A stretch of DNA of 64,000 bases from Phocoena phocoena (lineage: Eukaryota > Chordata > Mammalia > Artiodactyla > Phocoenidae), in contig NC_089228.1 in the NCBI RefSeq assembly GCF_963924675.1, positions 97,190,394 to 97,254,393 of the forward strand. Reading direction: 5' to 3'. The notes below the pieces were generated by a model. It did not search any database. It had not been told where the DNA came from and worked only from the letters and a program-made list of their open reading frames with translations. The position numbers and the translations under genes were made by a program. Positions 48,010 through 61,956 of this stretch are shown here, piece after piece (the stretch's first letter is position 1; every line of letters begins with the position of its first letter).

Positions 48010-48510
48010 GTATTATTTTTCCATTCATTGGTCAGCAAAACCTTCTTGAACGCCCACCCTGTGCCAGGTGCTGTTGATCCATCACCATCATGAGTTCCCG
48101 AGCCGTGCCAGGTCACAGTGCATTGTCAAGTGTTTCTCTCCAAATTTCTGATAGACCTGCTTTCAGACCTGGACTCTGCACTCAGTTTCCAGTCTTTTCT
48201 CTTTCTCCCTTGAGTGGTACAAGGCACCACATTTTTCACTGCCCTAACAATTTGAGATAAGTAGAAAATCGATTTAATTTCAAGCATCAAGTATATTTTC
48301 AATGCCTGTGATACGGTGATGAATTCAAGAGTGAATCTGGCCTCCATGATGCTTACGCTGTAGTAAGGAGACATGTCAGGTGGGGAAATCGTGCTGTGAA
48401 GAAAATAATACCGGTGAACTTGTGGAGGGTAGTAGCCAGCACAAAGGTGACGCTCCTGGGAGCACCGCAGGGGAAGGCTTTTCTCTTCAGTTTGCTGGCA
48501 AATTCCAAGG
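48010..48510 (-). repeat. LINE L2, antisense, degraded
   Basis: 'ttgaacgcccaccctgtgcc', 'aggtgctgttgatcc' and 'ctggcctccatgatgcttac' follow the antisense L2 3' order with gaps. Confidence 0.5.
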
Positions 48511-49837
48511 GCCTGCGATGGGTCCAGGGAGGTTTGGTATTAAGAAGGGACTAATTTAACAGAACAAGAAAAGATCCCTGAATCACAAGAGGAAAGATGC
48601 AGTTGGACGCCAGAAAGAGCTGTTGATGCTTAGAACATGACGTATACATGTGCCCTGCCTTGCGAAAACCTAATACAGCATTTGAATTTACAGTCCCAAG
48701 TAGATTATGGAGTATCTATTTGCATGATAATGGAATCCTCTGTTGGAAAAAATAAAGGAGGGGGTCATTTACTGTTGGATTCCTTAAATAACAAAGCCAC
48801 GAATGTATTTTCAAATCACCTTTTATACAAAACGTGTGTTTTACAAAACGCTGCTCAAGAGCACAGGTGTTACATAAGCTGAGTGTATAAACGTTAGGAG
48901 GAATTCCTCAAGAAGTTACAGTTTTCCGACTTGTATTGCCTGGGACAATGATCCCTGTCTGGGGGTCATAGACTGCGCCCGTGACCTTTCAAAGTCCTTC
49001 TCACCCCAGGGATTTTAGATTCAAAGGGAGAGTCAAACCAGGCCTCTGTCTCCAGAGGGAAAAAGAACAGTTGAAAGGTGTGACTATAAATAAATAACTT
49101 CTCTCATTCGTAGCCCTGCTGTGTACATCTTAAAGATAGCCCTCCCTCATCGGAGCTGGTGTGAGGCAGACAGGGGAGGCCAGCACGGGAAATGCTTGGC
49201 TGAAAGGTGGTGGGGTCTGAGCTTTCATCACAGTTTATTTTGGCAGGAAGGTGACATGTTTTTCTCTTTAGACTCTACCTTTTTAGTTCCAAGTCTGAAA
49301 AGTCTAAAACTTTGGACTTCTAGCCATGTCATTTGCTATAACTGTACTTCAGGTTTGTTCCTGGACCCTTGATCCATTTAGAGGGGAGAGAGTTTGACAC
49401 ACCTTCCCTTCGATAGAGGTTGGAGTGCCGGGGTTACTATCGGGCACTTGAACTCAGTGTTTTTGTTTTTGTTTTTAATTCTAAAATCAGTGGAAGGTTT
49501 TATGTTTAGCAAGAGGTAGGTGGTTCCTGTAGGGGGAAGCCAGCTTCCGGAAAGGCACTCTGCCAGCCCTCCCAGGGGATGCCACAGACCTGGGGGAGGC
49601 TTGACCAGAGCTCAGGGGTAGGCAGTGCCCCGAGTGCTGCGCTTCGAGCAGTCGGGGTCTGAGGTGGTAACGTGGTGAGGCAGGAGGGGACGGACGGTCC
49701 TGGCTCTTCCCTGACAAACACCGTGTTCTCTAGGACACCTGACCTCGCCCTGAGTCACCTTAGTGCCACTGGTCCTCAGGCTGCCGCCTCCATCCTGTCC
49801 ACTGGACCATTGGCTCACGCCCCATGGGAGTGGGTGT

Positions 49838-49966
49838 ACCCTTTCCTTTCCTCTCCCTCTCTTCCTTCTTTCCTTCTTTTCTCTCTCTCTCCCACCCCCT
49901 GTTTTTGCTTTCTTTCTCTCTCCCCCTTTCTTTCTTCCCTCCTTCCCTCCTTCCTTCCTTCCTTTG
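49838..49966. repeat. Polypyrimidine (CT-rich) low-complexity
   Basis: TTCC, CTTT and TCTC units run nearly uninterrupted on the + strand. Confidence 0.9.
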
Positions 49967-50139
49967 TAGTGGAGATGGCTTGGCTGCTAACAGGTGATTT
50001 TAACCTTCTGAGTAAAAACAGCTGCTTTAAAAACTTCCATCAACATCTCCCTCGGTGACGTTTCTGACCCAAGACCTTCTCAATGGGTTAGAATCGTACT
50101 AATGACTTAAGGCAAGGCTCCAAGAGTTAATCTCGGTAC

Positions 50140-50168
50140 GGGGGGGGGGGGGGGGGGGGGGGGGGGGG
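50140..50168. repeat. Homopolymer run of 29 G
   Basis: Twenty-nine consecutive G residues, then C and five more G. Lies on the sense strand of NEDD9 intron 2. Exact length may be affected by sequencing or assembly. Confidence 0.9.
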
Positions 50169-50377
50169 CGGGGAATCCGGCAGGGTTTGTTTCGAGTTCT
50201 CATTGTAGTAGTTTTGCTGACTTAGTAAATAGCCCCATACCCGTTTTTCTCTTTTAATTTCCCATCTGTAAAATGATGGTGAACCCAGAACTGGACATTC
50301 CTGGTGGCTTACGTCAGAGTCCTTAAAAGCTATTAAAGGAGAGAAAGAGGATGCAGTAGAATCTTGTTCTGAATCAC

Positions 50378-50572
50378 TAAAGTGTGGTTCTAAAATCTTA
50401 GGGAACGTAAGAATCACCCAGAGAGCTAGAGAAGGTGAGTTGAGATGCAGATTCCCAGGCCCCCCCCCAGAGTCTAGCCCCAGGGCTGGGGAATCTGCAT
50501 TTTAGTAAGCTCCTGGGATAGTTCTGGGGGAGGTGGTCCAGGACTGCACTTTGAGAAGCATTGTTACAGGGC
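50378..50572 (+). mobile_element. MER5A-like hAT MITE
   Basis: Begins 'taaagtgtggttctaaaatc', passes 'gaatcacccagagagctaga', 'gggaatctgcattttagtaa' and ends 'gcactttgagaagcattgtt'. This is the MER5A order, and the ends are roughly inverted. Confidence 0.78.
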
Positions 50573-50914
50573 CATGAAGGGGGTTGGATATGTGCCAATC
50601 TGTGATTCGGGACTTTCCACAGTTAAAGATTCCCTTGATGTTGCTACAGACTGCAGGCTTCAGAAGTTTTATCCACCACAGTTTTTTCTACTAATGAATC
50701 ACATAGGAAAAAAAAAGACAGTGAATTCTGCCTTCTATCACTCCAACTTTGCTGTCTGGGAAACTCCAGCCCCCACCCACCTTCTTGCATCCTATCCACG
50801 TAAAATGAGATTCATCGCTTATTAAATCAGTGGTTAGAGAGAGAAAGAAAAATCATATAATCTCCACCCTTTCCTGAAACAAGAAGACAGCATGAGGATT
50901 GTGAGAGGAGCCTG

Positions 50915-51105
50915 GGCTCTGGGGTGAGGGCGACTCCTGGTTCTGTTTCTTTCGTAGCTGTTAATCCCTTGGCAAGTTACTGAACTTCTTTAGACCAGTT
51001 TCCTCATCTGTCGAATGGGGATATCATAACTATCTCCTAGGGTTGCTGTGAGAACTCAGTGAAGCACTGTATGGAAAGGACCTGGAACAGAGTTTCGCAA
51101 AGCAG
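50915..51105 (+). repeat. MIR SINE
   Basis: 'cttggcaagttactgaactt', 'tttcctcatctgtcgaatgg' and 'tagggttgctgtgagaactc' in sense MIR order. Confidence 0.78.
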
Positions 51106-53233
51106 GGGCTTAAAAAAAATTAGTGCCCCTTGCTTTGATTTTCTTTCCTTTCTCAGAGTTTATTTTGAACTGATCAGCCCTGTTTGTGTTTCATACTCTG
51201 CACTGAATACGCAACTACCTTATTGCTAACATATATGCTGTTCTCTTTGAGTGTGCGGCTCCCTCTTTGGTTCTCCAGAAATTTTGTACAGGGTGGAAAG
51301 AACTCTCAAAGTTTTCTGGAAACCATATACACTGACACCTTGACTTAATTTCATTGGTCTTTTTCACTCTGGGTTTTGTGTGCAGGGCCGTTTTATCCAT
51401 TAGGCATTGTGGGCAGAATGCCGGAGGTCTACGAGAACGTTGGAGCACTGAATAAAAAGTCTTGGCTCCGAAATATGAAACACGAAAACTTCAAAATAGA
51501 AATTAATAAACGTTTAGACAGACGTGCAGGAAACAAGACAACGTCAACCTCATTAACTGTCACATTTCGATGTCATAACTGTTTCATTACATGTGAAAAC
51601 AATTTGTAGGTTAGATTTTTCTCTCTTCGCAAAGACTTCTAAATATGCCTGTGATTGCCAAGAACTCACAGGCATTTCTAAATTAAATGAATTACTCATA
51701 GTCCAATAATTTGAAAAGCTGAATTATATTTTTAAGAAGTGTCCTCGATTTTTTAAAGGCAAAATTGTAGTTAATATGGGACTGTGGTTTGGAGGGGACG
51801 ATTTAGACCCAAACATCAAAAGCATAAGGTCTACAAAGGTCTAAAAGAGCTTAATTTCTCTCCTTCAAAGATCAAAACCTGCCACCTGACTTGATCCACT
51901 TTGTGCCTGACCTTCACAGGGAATTACGTGTGTTTCTCTGATTATTCTTTGGACATGTCGCTTTTATTCTAACTGGTGGAATTAGATTTGCTTTGTATCC
52001 TTCTGAAGATCAGTTTGGGGCTAAATTATGAATTCCATTAAGGCAGGCAGAGGCCATGGTTGTCTCTTTACTGCTATAGGCCAAGCTCACAGTAAACCAT
52101 CAGCACGCAGATAACGAGTGAATGCACAGGCAGAAGTGAGAAACGAAGCATTTAATTTGAGTTGACCTTTAAATAAGCTGAAAAGTGGTTCTGATCTTAT
52201 CACCCCTTCACAATCACACACGAGTCAAATCCCGTGTCCAGCTCATTAGTCTGTTATGACATATGTCAGATATTACATGGTCATTTTCCCCCAGAAGGGT
52301 CTTGGAGAGTGTCACCATCTGTTTTCTGAAATGTTAACTCTCTGTTCACAACAAATGAGCATCCAAAGCATGATGTCACGTTCAACTTTTCTGAGGGCCT
52401 AACTTTTATGCATTTTGCCAAATTTAGACAACAAGATTAGTTAACACGTCTGTAGTCCTCTAAAAAGGAGAACCACACTTTTCCCACTGAGGAACAGTGC
52501 TTCCTTTACCTATGCTATTATGTATCTACTGCCTTTCCTCATCTGTGCTACCTGTGAACTCCTATTCATACTTTAAAACCCATTTCAATGTTCATCTCCT
52601 CTGTGAAGCTTTCTCTGCACCCCAACAGTTTCTCCTGCCTCTGTGGTCCCAAAATATGTGGTAATTTCACTTAATCTCAAGGGAGCACACAGGCTTATTA
52701 AAACTTTAATGGCCCACATTTATAGTGTGTATGATGGACTGGGCAAGTACTGCTTTGGGGGTGGCACTCAGTAAACTCAAATAACAGTAAGATTTATCCA
52801 AACCCCATGACATCATCTTTAAAGACCTTTCTACCTTCCAAGGTGAGACATAGCCGAATATTGGCAGGAAATGATTCAAAGATTTTAATCAGGTCTTCCA
52901 GGCCCATTCCTTGAAAGGTAATATAAGAACCATAAATAGTTTATGCTACAATGTTTGTGCCTTCTTAGACACTGAGTCATCATAAATTACACACACATGC
53001 GGGCACACACACACCCAAAGCCATTGGTTAGGGAACTGAGGACTTCCCTTATTGGGATGTGAAGCATTGCGAAATCTGGTTGCCCAGAACAACACTCAAC
53101 GTACCAGCAAACCAACAGCTATATGTTAGCAGTATGATTTGTCTACCAACAAGTAAAAATAGATTAAGAGGAAATGAAAGCTCCCAGAGAAGATAAACTC
53201 TGACTTCACCTCACATTCCTTTGTTCCCTTCCT

Positions 53234-53258
53234 ACACACACACACACACACACACACA
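53234..53258. repeat. (CA)n microsatellite
   Basis: Uninterrupted CA tract of about twelve units. Confidence 0.92.
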
Positions 53259-54409
53259 AAATCATACACACCCTCAAAAATACTGGGGAGAATCAGAGTT
53301 TGACAGGGCAGAGGGTACCTCCAGTTTCTTCGCTTATAAACTCAATAAAATATGACCCTGTTCCAGAATTATGCATTCCTATATAAAGAAAATCCTGATT
53401 TAAATGAATTTTTTCCCTCAGTACGGTGGCTTTTTAGTGTATGCAAAGAAGTGATTGTTCACCTAAAATCTCCACCCTCAAGAGTCAAGATAAAATTGAA
53501 ATCTTACACAAAATTCAAGGTCCTTGAGCATTTCAAGGGCTCTATGACCTCACTTTAAAAAGGAAAAGTATCTCTTCCCAGTTAAGTCACCCATGCCAGT
53601 GGAATGAGCAAACCGTTAACACCTCCCTAGAAGTGAACAAAGGTCTTTTTTGTTTGGTCAATGCCGAGGCCTTCAAACTTGGTGGCAATTGCTTATAAAA
53701 CTCATAGATCATGCAACGATTTAGTAACTTCTTACAAACTCACGATGAAGCAAACAGAGGTAATCTTCCTTCCTTCCCGAGTGATTTCACGCTAAGTGAC
53801 TGTGCTTATCGGAGAGACTAGGTCAGCATCACACGTAGTATGTTGGCTGGCTCAGTAGATGATGCTCTATTTGTGAGGGGGAGAAAAGAATACGGAATTT
53901 TGGTGATTTGACAGTAAAACTGACTATTGGTTGAACGCGTTTTTACAAGCAGACTTGTCTGAGTCCCTTGTGCAAAATGCAGAGCTGGGCGCCTTCTTAA
54001 ATAGCTGTGCCGTGAGCCTTGTTGTCCAGGTCCCCGTCCAGAGAGGCACCCTGCTCCTGTCTAAGGGGCGCAGGTGCGACTCACTCGGGACGTGTACGTC
54101 TCCCTTCAAAGCTGTGATTCCAGCAACGTGTGACGGCACCAAGGAGTCCCATCTTTAAAGGGACCCCACAGTCGATCAAATTTTGAAGCCAAAACAAATC
54201 CCTTGGCAAGGCCATAATCACATCGGATTTATCTGAATAATTTTTATAATACTTGCTTTTCTTAAAGCATGGTGTGCTTAAACCAGTTATTTCTCAGAAT
54301 AGTTAAGCGTTTTCACGTTTCAGCGTGTTATTAAGCTACTCACTTCTTTTAAGAATCGTTTTAGATCTAAAGTGGGGTGACTTGCAGGTGCCTTTGAGCT
54401 TGGTTGCAC

Positions 54410-54615
54410 CTTAGGGGCGTTACGTGCATAATCTCATCCAACCGTCCCAATGGTCTCATTAGGTGTTCGTCACAGCCTCCACTTTACAGGGGAGGAATCT
54501 GAGGTCTGAGAAGTGAACTTGCTGAGGGACATACCTCTAGGAAGAGGCAGGATTGATATTTGAGCCCACGTCTGTCTGACTCTGAAGCTAATGACTTTTA
54601 CGTCCCAGCTAATGG
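54410..54615 (-). repeat. MIR SINE, antisense
   Basis: 'cataatctcatccaaccgtc', 'tttacaggggaggaatctga' and 'gatatttgagcccacgtctg' follow the reverse MIR order. Confidence 0.68.
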
Positions 54616-55259
54616 TTGATGTCGCCAAGCCCTAAAATAAGAGGGCATATTTAAACGCTTCATGAGCAATTCCAGCTCTCCAGAACCCTGTGTGCTAAAA
54701 AGCATCCTGTTGGTCAGGAAGAATGAAAGGCACTGCCAGAGGCTCCCACCTCAGATCCAGAGCGCAGCCTCAACGCTCAAGGAGTCTGAGTTAACGAGCA
54801 AGGAGGTGCCCGCCACCCGGCTGCAGTCACTCGCTCCAGGGCAGGCTGACCCTCAGAAGGCCTGAGTGGGTCATCAAGGTGCTGTAAAGACTGTGGTACC
54901 AACGTACTGCTACGTTGGCTTTCTCTGCCATTGGAAACACCGTCTTTTCAAACGACTTCACATTGCTCCAAGTGAATAACTTCATTTAACCAGATACAGT
55001 CAGATCTCCCAGAACTGGCTTGCCAGTGTGAAAGGGACGCCCCCAAAATATAAGATACCCAGATTTCAAGTTTTGTTTCTCAAATAAGGAAGTGACTTTC
55101 TTTAGGAGTATTTATTTGTGAAGTTAGAGAAGTATTTACTTGTGAAGTTAATCTGTCTCACTGTGTAGCCTATAAACACCGTGTAGCCAACGTGGCACTG
55201 GAAGGGGGGGCCCTGATGGGCTGCTGGACCCCGCTAACCGAGGTGCTCCTTCACACCCC

Positions 55260-55380
55260 TGTGGCCATCGAGCTGAATGACCTCTGAACTTTAGTCCCCT
55301 CAACTGTGAAATGGAGAGTAGGGTTGGATTATCGCTTAATGGTCTTGGCTAAAATTTTATGACCCAGACATCCTTATCTG
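55260..55380 (+). repeat. Possible MIR SINE fragment
   Basis: 'tgacctctgaactttagtcc' and 'ctcaactgtgaaatggagag' resemble the sense MIR core but are short and diverged. Confidence 0.35.
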
Positions 55381-58300
55381 ATTCTTTCCCAGAGTCACTT
55401 GAAAAGTTTAGTAAAATGACTTGGCCTCAAGATTCTTAAGAAAGAAGAAAAGACACTCAGGCGTTGATGTAAATTTCAGTTGACCCCTACGTTTTGGCAT
55501 ATCCTTCTTTTACCTTCCTTTAGGATCCTGTCCACCTTTCTATCTGGAAACCGCAGTCTCCTTTAGAGGATAGAACCATGTCTTAGAAAGCAAGGAGCAG
55601 GCAGGAGCACGGGAGAGGGGGGTCGGGGGTGCTGAGCGGGGGGGCCGCAGAGTTTGCGGACTTGGTCCCATACATGAGAACCCTTCCGGGGAGCGTCCGG
55701 TTAAGAACTCTCCTCCCTGCTTTGTTACCAAGAGCTAAGAAAGTGTGTCATCCTGGAACTCGTTTTCTGCCCATTTTCCTCTGTTTCACCCTCTCGCCTT
55801 GGGTGAGACCCTTGATGGGTCTGATGCCTCTTGAAGCGACAGCCCTGCTGCAGCCTTGGGTCAGCGCCGTTCAGAGCTGGCACCAAGTTCTGCCATGTGA
55901 GCTGTTTGCTCCATCCTCCGTCGTGTCGTGTCTCCCAGTTAAGTCACAGCGTCTTTCCTGTCCCTATTTAGGAGGAGACGATACCCATAGGCATCTGGGT
56001 GCAGAAATTCTGATCCCTTTCCTCTTTCCATAATCGCATCCCTTTAGGGCTGTCTGTGGGCACCTCTCTAAAATCCAATTCAAAAATCTAGATTTAGTGC
56101 TTAGTGGTTTCTTGAATTTATTTGGACAAAAAAAGAACCAAAATGCTCGTGGCTTTTATAGTTTTCACTCAAAGAACATTTCGGTCCATGAGTTATAAAA
56201 AAATGGCTGTGCTGTGCTGTGCCCGTCTCTGTCCCGGACTGTATTCTGCTTCGTCCAGAGAAACACCTCAAACACTTGCAGAACCCAGGAGTCATTTCCC
56301 GTCATGTTCTTTCATGTTTAAACGCTTCTAGCTGCTCTTTGGCGCTTGGTCACTCCATAACTAAATATTGCTTTAGCACTTGCTACACAAAGAGCTTCCT
56401 GAAAGCAGCAGGGGAGACATGCTGGAGGCCTGACAATTGGGGCACTGTTTGTATGGAGTGGTTTGCCGCCCGGACCCAAGAGCGCCATTCCACCTCTGAG
56501 CTTTCAGTTGTGACTCATTTGAAAAAAAGAGCCTGGCTGTGATTTAGACGTGGCTAGCAAAAGGCTACATTCTAGCATAAAATCAGACATCAAAATGTCT
56601 TTGAGGGAAAGTAAATCACCTCCCAAAATACAGGGGGAGAAATCTTGATGAGCACGAGAGAAGCAGTAGGAAGGGTTAACGGTGCACGGGGCCCATGAGG
56701 GTGTATTTTAAAGGCCGGACTCAGTTTTCATTATATTGTTGCTATAACAAGTAAATAAATGAGCTCACTGCTACACCCAAGTGGGGCAGAAAGAATTTAT
56801 AGAGAATTAATAAATCCAGTCAGAGAAAAGCAACAAGTAATCTTGGATTTTAAACAGACAAACCTCCATAACTTTGCAGTTTCTGAAAACGGGATCCAAG
56901 TTCTAATGAGCAGCCACTGATAATTCTGATGTCTCTTTTCCTCGGGTTTTCTTTAAAGGGAAAGTCACACAGTTCATGGGCTTTAAGACAAAGAAGTTAC
57001 TATAAGATCAAATAAATACTGTGGTGGCTCTGTTAATGCTTTTTAGGGGCATTTAAGTGAAATAAGTCCTTTCCAACAGCGAGTTTTAGAAATCAAAATA
57101 CTCCTGTTAATGTATAGGTCCCAGAGATAGTATAAATAAAACTAGGTGTCAAGGAATTAAAGAAAGACAGGAAGCAATGTAATTTTACTTTCCACATACG
57201 TCTAGAAAAATGCAAAAGACGGCTGCTCATCAGTGAGGCCTGCTTTCGAGTTCAGATGATCTTAGGTGCTGTTAATGGCGAGGGTATAAATCTGTACCGT
57301 AATCATTATGGCACAGTGGCACTTTTTAACTTCTCGACAGTTACCCATTACATTTCCTGAGCACCACCTGGGCTGCCCAGTTCTTGGCTAGGCCTTAGGG
57401 CAGAACACCAGGAGCTGGTTACACACATTCCTGCTCTGCTGGATCCGTGGGTAAAACTCCACTGGGCCATTATCGAGGCATTATCTAGATATCAGAAGCA
57501 AAGCATGGTGTAATTCACACCATTCCTAATGTTGCTTTGGATTGTAGAGACTTAGACACAATTAAATCGTGGGATACAGAAACTTAAAAGAGTGACAAAA
57601 GACTCCTCCCTATACCCCTCTAAGTGGGATTTCATATTACTTTTAAAATTTTTGTTAAAATTATAAAAAAATTCTGTTTTTATGATTTTGAATTTTTTTT
57701 TGATATGTACATACATCCAACGTAGAACTATGAAGAATAATAGTGATACACTAGAACAGGACCAATGCCGCCGAAGTTCCCTGTGCTTCTCCCCATCCCA
57801 TCTTGGTCTCATCCACTCTACCCAATTCTTTCAGTCAAACAGGAGGATTTTTCTGCATCCTTTTTACTGTTTTGTTCTTCTTTCGGGTTGCTGATAGCAC
57901 GGAAGGAGGGAAAGAGTCAAAACAGGGGCGAGCGTTGGAGGAGAGAAATGAGAGTTTGTGATAAGTATGTGAGCAGTAGGGCTCGTACAAGGGAGCACAG
58001 AACATGGTGGGACCTGAGACCCTATTAATCGGCTTTCACAGGGTCGGTGGGTGGGCAAGGAGGATCTGCCTTCCTGAATGGTACAGCCTGCTCCCTTCCC
58101 ACTTCCCCCGGCGCACCCCTGAATGGACGGCATCTTGCTGAAGCTCTCCTAACCACAGGGCCTCTGTTTCTGCTATGCCCCATCCCAGGCTCCCACCAGC
58201 TCAGCTTTAAGGAGGCAAACTAGATGCCCAAGGGAAGCAGCGCCCCCAAGTAGACTTGCTGAGACCTTGGGACAAGTGATACCATGTGAACAGAAGTTGT

Positions 58301-59554
58301 CTTTATAGAAAGTGTTTTGCTTCTAGACATTCCTCATGGGTATGCGTCCTACTTCTTGGTGAGATCCTCTTGACAGACCCAGCATGTGCTCTTCCACTGA
58401 AAAGAAATGCAGAGGAGAAATTCAATAAAGTCTCTTAGGTTTGGGACTTTGCTGTCTTTCTCTTGGATAAATATCTTTATCTCTCAGATTATAAAGCACG
58501 TTTTCTCCTGGGGTTTTCCACTGGTGTGTCTTGTGCTGTTATGGTGATAACTGTGACAACGGCAACACTGATATGACCAGAGTAAAATAGTAACCCAAGT
58601 AAATACACTGATGATCACCAAGGGCAAAAGTCTCCTGTCATGTACCACTTTAATCTGAAATTCCCATTGCCTCATAGACCTCACTGGGAACACTGTATAC
58701 ATTTGTGAAGATTAGTTTCTTTTTCCATGACTTAAATCTAGGAATGATTAAATTTTGTATTCTCCTACGGTTTAATCATGAAACATGTTGAAAGCAAACA
58801 GCCTTGAGATCTGTGATCACCAAGACAGAAACATCCTCATCCTATTTGGAAGGAAGCAGGAATGGGCTGTTTTGTTCTTGTTTCTGTTGCCTTGTCTCCC
58901 GAATTCCTAGTTATCTTTGATTGTGTGTTGGACATCTGTGGTTTTTAAAAAATATTTGTAGAAATAATACAAGGCCTGTAAAGCTGTTCAGAGAGAGTAA
59001 AAATCCAGAGAGGATTTCACCTGCTCTGCCAGCCTCACAGACACACATAAATCTGATTTCAGGCTTTGAGATGTCCTTGCCAAGCCTGATGACGTAAAAC
59101 CTAGCTTTAGCCTGTACAAGGGTAGGTTCACTTCCAGCTACTCCTTACTTTCGCATGCGGCTCTTAGGGTCCCAACCCAAACTGCGGGTTGGTTATCAGG
59201 GTCCCTACCTTGGTGAGCCCTAGAGTCCAATGTTTCCCTTCCCCCATAGAAGCTGAAAAAACACAATGTAGCCCCTCAGACCTGTTTTAGATCAGCAAAT
59301 GCCACCAGAGAAAAAGCAGCCTCAAAATTTGGGCTTCCCTCTATGAATTCCTTCTCCACTTTTCAGTTTTGACCTGGTAATCCTTTACTATCTTTTAACT
59401 TTTGATGTTATCAAGAAGATTTTTCATATATTCTCCTCACTTTTTTAAAGCCGTCTTCATTAGGGTGATTGATCTGAATTACCTAGTCCACAGTTTAAGC
59501 CCAAAAGTAAAATCTGCTTAACCTAGGTAACAATTATGATAAAAATAGCTGAGG

Positions 59555-59765
59555 CCTACGGGTTTATGCTTTGCCAGGTACTTTATGTACTTGGTCTCAT
59601 CTAGTACTCCTAATAGCCTCTAAGTATTATTAATTCTGTTTTACTAATGAGGAGACAGGCCAGGAAATACCTTGGTCATGTCGTCACAGCTACTAAGTGG
59701 TAGAGCAAGGATCTAGATCCAGCTCTGCCTGGGTCCAGCTTACGATCTCAATCACTCCCCTCATG
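59555..59765 (-). repeat. MIR SINE, antisense
   Basis: 'tttgccaggtactttatgta', 'gttttactaatgaggagaca' and 'cacagctactaagtggtaga' match the reverse MIR order. Confidence 0.72.
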
Positions 59766-60344
59766 AGACCTAATCCTTTCAATGAGCCAAAGACCCAATG
59801 TGGCCTTGGCCTTTGGTAGAAGACTTCATGCAACACGGGCCTGTCGCATATTTTCAGAACTAGAGAAAGCATGACTCCTGTTCCTTTCTTTTGTATTTTT
59901 TTTTTTTCTGATGTTAAGGTAAAAAGCAGAGTTAGTTTTCATTTCTTTTTGTAAAACTCCCCCATATGTTTCTGGCTTGTGGCTGAGAAGAACGCAGGTG
60001 TTTGGGTCACATGCAAGCACTAGACTGGGGAAAAGGAAACCATCTAGTGGCCCTTCTTGGCCGCCATCCAACCGTGGTTTGCACCAGATAGTGGTACAGG
60101 TGATAATTCTTCCATGGTGTCTGATTTCTCAACTTTACCTAACATTCATCCTGCTTTCTTGGCCACCCCACTTGCCCAGCACTACCATGCATGGCTGATA
60201 AGACATGTCCCTTATCCCATGGGCCCCGCTCATCCTAGAGCTGACTTACCTGGAAACCAACCTCATCCTCTACAGGCAGACCTGTTTAGTGTCCTCTCCA
60301 GATCCACACCAGTTTGCTTAAGAAAAGCCTTGAGTTTTCCTTTA

Positions 60345-60780
60345 GTTCATTAATATATTCAGTCAATACGTTTATCCAAGATCTACTATATTCAAGGCAC
60401 TGTGCTAGGCCCTGCTGTTTACATACAAATGGAGGAGAAATGGTCTCTGTCTCCACAATGCGAAGAGAAGAGATGGCCTGAAACAGTGAAACCTCAAGGG
60501 TTAAGCAGTGTTAGAGATGTATATGCACACGTGGAAGGTTCCAAGGACGCAGATATTGTATCTGTCTGAGAAAGGCTTTGTGGGAGAGAGGCACTCAGGT
60601 TGGTTCCGAAAATTGAATGAAGTTTGCACGTGAGGGAAGAAAGATGAGCATCTTGGACAAAGACACAGTGTGAGTGAAGACGCAGAGGTGTGGCACGCAG
60701 GGCACCTATGAAAAATGGAGTGGTTCAGTCTTGCCAAAGCACTGAACTGGTGAAGAGCTTTCAGGTCCTGCCCTCGGAGG
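60345..60780 (-). repeat. LINE L2, antisense
   Basis: 'caaggcactgtgctaggccc', 'tgagaaaggctttgtgggag' and 'gtgtgagtgaagacgcagag' follow the antisense L2 3' end order, with 'aaaatggagtggttcag' near the right end. Confidence 0.6.
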
Positions 60781-60909
60781 AAGGAAGAAATACACAGATG
60801 AAAGCAAGGACTGGGCACCCTCGGGGCCAGAGACGTGTCGTTTGGCCAAGATGCTGTTTGAAATATTTGAGCCAATTTCCAAAATCAGATATCACATAAA
60901 AATCCAGAT

Positions 60910-61485
60910 TTCTTTTTCTTTAATCATTTAAATTTTATTTATTTTTTACACAGCAGGTTCTTATTAGCTATCTATTTTATACATATTAGTGTATACATGT
61001 CAATGCCAATCTCCCAATTCATCTCACTACCCCCCCACCTCCAGTATCCCCCCTTGGTGTCCATACGTTTCTTCTCTACATCTGTGTCTCTATTTCTGCC
61101 CTGCAAACCAGTTCATCTGTACCATTTTTCTAGCTTCCACATATATGCATTAATACACGATATTTGTTTTTCTCTTGCTGACTTACTTCACTGTGTATGA
61201 CAGGCTCTAGATCCATCCACATCTCTACAAATGACCCAATTTCGTTCCTTTTTATGGCTGAGTAATATTCCATTGTATATATGTGCCACATCTTCTTTAT
61301 CCATTTGTCTGTCGATGGGCATTTAGGTTGCTTCCATGACCTGGCTATTGTGAATAGTGCTGCAATGAACATTGGGGTGCATGTGTCTTTTTGAATTACA
61401 GTTTTCTCTGAGTATATGCCCAGTAGTGGGATTGCTGGGTCATATGGTAAATCTATTTTTAGTTTTTTAAGGAACCTCCCTCTGA
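60910..61485 (-). mobile_element. L1 3' end, antisense, 5'-truncated
   Basis: Read on the minus strand it gives the ORF2 C-terminus (peptides such as FTIARSWKQ and MEYYSAIKRNEIG), then a 3' UTR to an A/T-rich tail near 60935-60950. The match to L1 stops abruptly at about 61485 ('aggaacctcc' then unrelated sequence), the usual 5' truncation. The ORF2 end is homologous to 15550-15793 but the 3' UTR differs from the L1 at 10-16 kb, so it belongs to a different L1 subfamily. No clear target-site duplication found. Confidence 0.85.
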
Positions 61486-61956
61486 CCTCTCATGAAAATT
61501 GGAAAGATCTGGCAACACAGGGAGTATTTTTTCAGGATGGTGGTTGGCTGGAGCTGAGGACTGGCTGCCACCTTTCAAAAGAGTATGAAAAAAAAAAAAA
61601 AGTATGAATTCTGTGCCCCCAACACAGGATCCCGGCTTATCTCTCCCTTCACCCAGCCTGCTCAGCCCACAGGCATCTAAGCGTAAGGCCCTGGCTCTGC
61701 TACAGGTGCAAACTCAAGCCAACTGAATGTGGAGACACGAATGACAGACCTCAGGGCTCTGTCCCAGCCCACTGACTCTCACACCTGATGGTTTTCAGTG
61801 TTCCCTAGCCCTCGCTGCTACCCCAGACACAGACTCCCTTTTCAAACTTCAGCATGCACGGCTCTCAAAATTATGAGACTCAGAAGTCTTAACAGCATCT
61901 CTAAAAAGCTCGTGCTGCCCAGAATCTGAGGCTCAAAATGGTGTGAATCAAAGTGT

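Noticed and set aside
51376..51609. 77-codon frame with polar, protein-like composition
   Set aside because: Considered as a novel exon of NEDD9, but it has no matching splice sites in the right phase, no SH3 or YxxP features, and may derive from an unrecognised old repeat.
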